Assembly (NCBI RefSeq): GCF_900162685.1
Contig: NZ_LT727827.1
Location: 186,001 to 250,000 of the forward strand
Source: Terribacillus halophilus
GTDB lineage: Bacteria; Bacillota; Bacilli; Bacillales; Amphibacillaceae
Direction: 5' to 3'
DNA length: 64,000 nt
Position numbers and translations under genes: made by a program. The notes below the pieces were generated by a model. That model was not told where the DNA came from. It worked only from the letters and a program-made list of their open reading frames with translations, and made no database searches. Below are positions 61,580 to 64,000 of the stretch, in pieces. Within the stretch, counting starts at the first letter, position 1, and each line of letters starts with the position of its first letter.

Positions 61580-62062
61580 ACGTATTTGCAAGCAGGTATT
61601 AGGCAGACCGGCACCGAGATTCTTTTGACAGCTTGGAATGGGAAAAATCTGCGCAACTTAGATAAGCCTCTCAGCTTGGTTAGTTCAAATTTATCTACAC
61701 TGAGTGAACAATGCTTACCCAATTCTCCATTACTATTTCAATAAAGATTCTTCCAAATCAGCTGCTTTGGCTATTGCTGCTTTGAAAGATGCACTTCACG
61801 TGATGGAACAGCATCTTCCGAAAGAGACATTACCGAATCCAGTCATTGTGATGCAGACATGTTCATCTATCTTTACATTTTTGAATACATTAGACTTTGT
61901 TTCAGTGTCTGAAAAAATGAAGAAGCTCCATACCCTAACCTAACAGAATTAGGTGAAAAAGGTTTGCCTATTCAACCAGCACGAGAGAAACTACAAACAT
62001 TTGACCAAAGAAAAAAGCTTCTTGCCTTATTACATTTAAATACGAGAAAGTGGCCATCTTAA
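61580..62062 (+). pseudogene. Decayed gene remnant with frameshifts
   Basis: Three reading-frame pieces join into one plausible protein. 61580-61747 reads ACG TAT TTG onward, including ILLTAWNGKNLRNLDKPL and LSTLSEQCLP. From 61704 a second frame reads AYPILHYYFNKDSS to DFVSVSEK and stops at 61943. Adding one A to GAAAAAATG continues as NEEAPYPNLTELGEKG to LLALLHLNTRKWPS (stop 62062). No start or binding site remains at the 5' end. The pieces recall the cytoplasmic tail of Bacillus two-helix potassium channel proteins, but that is a weak resemblance. Confidence 0.5.
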
Positions 62063-62068
62063 ATCATA

Positions 62069-62680
62069 CTAGTTCAAGCGCTGAGAATGTTCTGGCTGGT
62101 GACTGCCTTCAATTTCGGAAAACAAATTAGAAGCTGAAGGTTGTACTTTTGCTAAATCTGACTCAACTTGCTCACCAGTTTGTATACCTTTAATCAATTG
62201 ATGCAACGCAGCCAGATCCTCTTTCGTCGCAGGCTGCTTGTTTTCTTTCAACATATAGCCAAGTTGGCCGCTTGGTTCGACCGTAGCCCATTTGAGATCT
62301 TGAATGGAAGCAATTCCTTGCTGCCTGAGCCGCATTTCTAGTTTGTCCACAGATAGTTTTAATTTTTTGAGGGTTTTTACATCCAGCTGCCCATTCTCGA
62401 TGACAATTTTAGCTTTGCCAGTGAAGAAGGATTCTGCTTTGTTCCATTTTAATTGCAAAAACTCTAATATCATTAGCGTTACAATTAAAAGCGCTGCAAT
62501 GGCGAAAGTCCCCCAAAGATTTTTCCCGCTAACTGGCTGGATTAGTAACGTACCAATTGAGATCATGATGACAGTCTGGGAAATTGTCATTTGGGATATA
62601 GACCTTCTTCCAGAGAACCGAATCAGCAAGATACCGACGATAATAATGAGGATAGATTTCCATATAACATTTAAATCCAA
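62069..62680 (-). CDS. DUF421 (YetF-like) membrane protein
   Basis: A 203-residue protein. Three N-terminal helices (about 8-25, 33-50 and 58-78) include GRRSISQMTISQTVIMISIGT, the DUF421 hallmark. A cytoplasmic YetF-type domain follows with IENGQLDVKTLKKLKLSVDKLEMRLRQQGIAS. The C-terminal tail is hydrophilic. Function of the family is poorly known; related spore proteins exist in Bacillus. The start is TTG with AGAAGGTG upstream. Confidence 0.8.
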   Translation of the reverse strand: MDLNVIWKSILIIIVGILLIRFSGRRSISQMTISQTVIMISIGTLLIQPVSGKNLWGTFAIAALLIVTLMILEFLQLKWNKAESFFTGKAKIVIENGQLDVKTLKKLKLSVDKLEMRLRQQGIASIQDLKWATVEPSGQLGYMLKENKQPATKEDLAALHQLIKGIQTGEQVESDLAKVQPSASNLFSEIEGSHQPEHSQRLN

Positions 62681-62751
62681 TTAAATCACCTTCTGCAGTA
62701 TATTTTCTTCTTAACTTGCCAGTCTAAGTGAAAAACATGCACGCAGATTAT

Positions 62752-62779
62752 AAAAGCCAGCCTACTCGGCTGGCTTTAA
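62752..62779. terminator. Bidirectional terminator
   Basis: AAAGCCAGCC-TACTC-GGCTGGCTTT stem between DUF421 and GNAT genes. Confidence 0.88.
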
Positions 62780-62819
62780 CTTTGCTTCGTCTTCCCTTAC
62801 CCTATACTTACCTGCAGAG

Positions 62820-63299
62820 TTAAACATGAACTGATACAGGGCAGCTCATTACGATAAGCATTCCTTTTCTCCCCATCACTCGGCGGCCAGTATCCTGATA
62901 ACCCCCCTTTTCATAAAGCCTGCGGGCTAATTCATTTCCTTCATTTACCGCCAGAACAATCTCTTCTATATGCGGAAACGCTTGCTGCATAAACGCTGGC
63001 AATCTTTCCAGAGCTCCTTTTCCATATCCTTTTCCAAGATGGTGATAATCCGTCGAAAAAGTCCGCAAAAGAATGGCTGCTGGGTTATCAGAAAAGCGCT
63101 GAACACCCTCTTGTTCATGCAAAGCAAAATAAGTCACCAGTACAGCATCCTCAATTCCCAAGATAGCATGACGATTTGGATTCACTCGGCACAAAGCAAC
63201 ACTTTCAACTGGATGCCCAGTAAAACGCAGCTGCTCTTCTGACAATGTATACGTCTCGATTAAGTGTGCATATTCTTCTCGAAAGCGAGTTAGTTGCAT
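62820..63299 (-). CDS. GNAT-family N-acetyltransferase
   Basis: A 159-residue acetyltransferase. The CoA-binding loop is in DYHHLGKGYGKGALERL (near 80-96), and NEGNELARRLYEKGGYQDTGRRV (near 118-140) is the usual C-terminal element. The substrate is unknown. CGGAG precedes the ATG. It is first of a set of small minus-strand enzymes at the right end. Confidence 0.82.
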   Translation of the reverse strand: MQLTRFREEYAHLIETYTLSEEQLRFTGHPVESVALCRVNPNRHAILGIEDAVLVTYFALHEQEGVQRFSDNPAAILLRTFSTDYHHLGKGYGKGALERLPAFMQQAFPHIEEIVLAVNEGNELARRLYEKGGYQDTGRRVMGRKGMLIVMSCPVSVHV

Positions 63300-63330
63300 G
63301 TTCTTTTCTCCGTTACTACTAAGATTTCCT

Positions 63331-63699
63331 TCATGATGTCACCCGCACATAATACCCATCATGATCAATTACTCGAAAGTCACGCTTTCCCCATGATCTA
63401 TCTGCAAGCTGTGATTCTATCTGTGCTGGGTATATACTGAGGAAATTGTTGAAAACCTGGTCTACTTTATCAACTGTCATGATAAGCTCCACTCCCTTTC
63501 CTTTTGCCGAATCATGCATAGAATTAAAATAATGATTTGTATTCAAAACAGATTCATCCGTCAACCTTAAGACAGTTCCTCTTGCATCTTCAAAGAGAGC
63601 ACTTGTTTCGTTGTAACTAGCACACCCTTTTCCTAACAAGCATCGATAGAACACAACGGAAGAAGCTAGATTTTGGACAAATAATTCCACTTGAAACAT
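63331..63699 (-). CDS. VOC-superfamily protein
   Basis: A 122-residue single VOC domain. It begins FQVELFVQNLASSVVFYRCLLG and ends RDFRVIDHDGYYVRVTS, the usual first and last elements. Metal ligands are incomplete (no clear first histidine), so it may be a binding rather than catalytic member. I start at ATG 63699 because GGGAGG is seven bases upstream. It lies 35 bp after the DinB-like gene, probably in one operon. Confidence 0.72.
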   Translation of the reverse strand: MFQVELFVQNLASSVVFYRCLLGKGCASYNETSALFEDARGTVLRLTDESVLNTNHYFNSMHDSAKGKGVELIMTVDKVDQVFNNFLSIYPAQIESQLADRSWGKRDFRVIDHDGYYVRVTS

Positions 63700-63734
63700 T
63701 CCCTTACCTCCCGATAACACGTGAGTTACACTGT

Positions 63735-64000
63735 TTAAAACAATGGTCCATCAAATCCATTTAACCTTGCAATCACACCAACTTGTCCAGCATGATACGC
63801 TTCATGTGAATACACATGGTGAAACAGCCATTGCATTGTCGGCTCAGAAGGCGGCCGCCAGCCATCCGAAAAATCAGGTACATCAACCAATCGTTCCCAC
63901 TCTTTCTCCTTCAAGGAATGTAAAACCTTGTCTGTTTCTTCTCGGATACGGATATAGTTGGTTAATGGATTCTGATTGTCCAATTTCCTGCTGTTTTGTT
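63735..64000 (-). CDS. DinB-family protein, C-terminal part (5' end beyond the window)
   Basis: The last 88 or so codons of a DinB/DUF664 four-helix protein. WLFHHVYSHEAYHAGQVGVI carries the two C-terminal histidines of the metal site. The frame stays open to the right edge (codons QNSRK before LDNQN), and typical DinB proteins are about 150-170 residues, so the true start is outside the window and the TTG at 63983 is not the start. Possible thiol transferase or unknown role. Confidence 0.7.
   Translation of the reverse strand, partial: QNSRKLDNQNPLTNYIRIREETDKVLHSLKEKEWERLVDVPDFSDGWRPPSEPTMQWLFHHVYSHEAYHAGQVGVIARLNGFDGPLF

Noticed and set aside
61704-61943. 79-residue complete gene starting at GTG 61704
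   Set aside because: No binding site, a stop just upstream, and its natural continuation lies in another frame after an A run; it is better treated as a remnant.
63735-63983. 82-residue complete small protein starting at TTG 63983
   Set aside because: The frame continues to the right edge, and the sequence is the C-terminal part of a DinB protein, so the gene is partial.
1-64000. CRISPR arrays, insertion sequences, tRNA or rRNA genes
   Set aside because: I looked for regular repeats, transposase motifs, inverted terminal repeats and clover-leaf or rRNA signatures and saw none.

Overview
The window is chromosomal DNA of a Gram-positive, low-to-mid GC member of the Bacillaceae. The genes are ordinary Bacillus-type (purEK, guaA, pbuG, yeaC-yeaD-yebA, khtTU, ydbST, dltXABCD, ywnAB, hmp/nsrR, azoreductase). 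Ribosome binding sites are strong (AGGAGG-like), TTG and GTG starts are frequent, and guanine riboswitches, a T-box, cre sites and SigW/SigB-like promoters can be read. A halotolerant genus such as Terribacillus is possible, but that is a guess. I see no rRNA, tRNA, CRISPR array, insertion sequence or prophage.

Layout. 1-9.9 kb holds purine genes, mostly on the minus strand: the start of the pur operon (purE-purK-purB) behind a guanine riboswitch, the yebE-yebG pair, the hypoxanthine/guanine permease pbuG behind a second guanine riboswitch, a divergent MurE-like ligase, an exporter-like membrane protein, and guaA, which has its own promoter and a roughly 200-nt leader ending in a terminator-like hairpin. 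9.9-16.4 kb: yeaC-yeaD-yebA (MoxR ATPase, DUF58, transglutaminase) and khtU-khtT with an AbrB-like gene. 16.6-31.7 kb: two related cell-wall amidases, a chemotaxis receptor, small proteins (including a 38-residue membrane protein whose promoter spacer is a perfect cre site), ydbST with a SigW promoter, a TetR/DHA2 drug-efflux pair with two operators, an aldo/keto reductase and rocD.

31.8-38.5 kb is one unit in which a histidine kinase and response regulator directly precede dltX-dltA-dltB-dltC-dltD (D-alanylation of teichoic acids). 38.7-43 kb holds a cupin, divergent nsrR/hmp, divergent ywnA/ywnB and yfkM. 43.1-49.1 kb is a catabolic operon under a cre site: a PRD regulator carrying its own EIIA domain, EIIB, a UlaA-type EIIC, a small TPR-like protein, a class II aldolase and a P-loop kinase. 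49.2-53.2 kb has two amino-acid permeases, the second behind a T-box with a leucine-type (CUC) specifier, and a hydratase.

53.3-64 kb is accessory: a TetR/DUF2306 pair with paired operators, a lipoprotein frameshifted in an A run, a flavin reductase/LLM monooxygenase operon divergent from an HxlR (YodB/CatR-type) regulator, an azoreductase that shares a 27/28-nt operator with that intergenic region, a DUF3231 gene, a decayed gene remnant, a DUF421 protein and small enzymes, ending in a DinB gene cut by the window edge.
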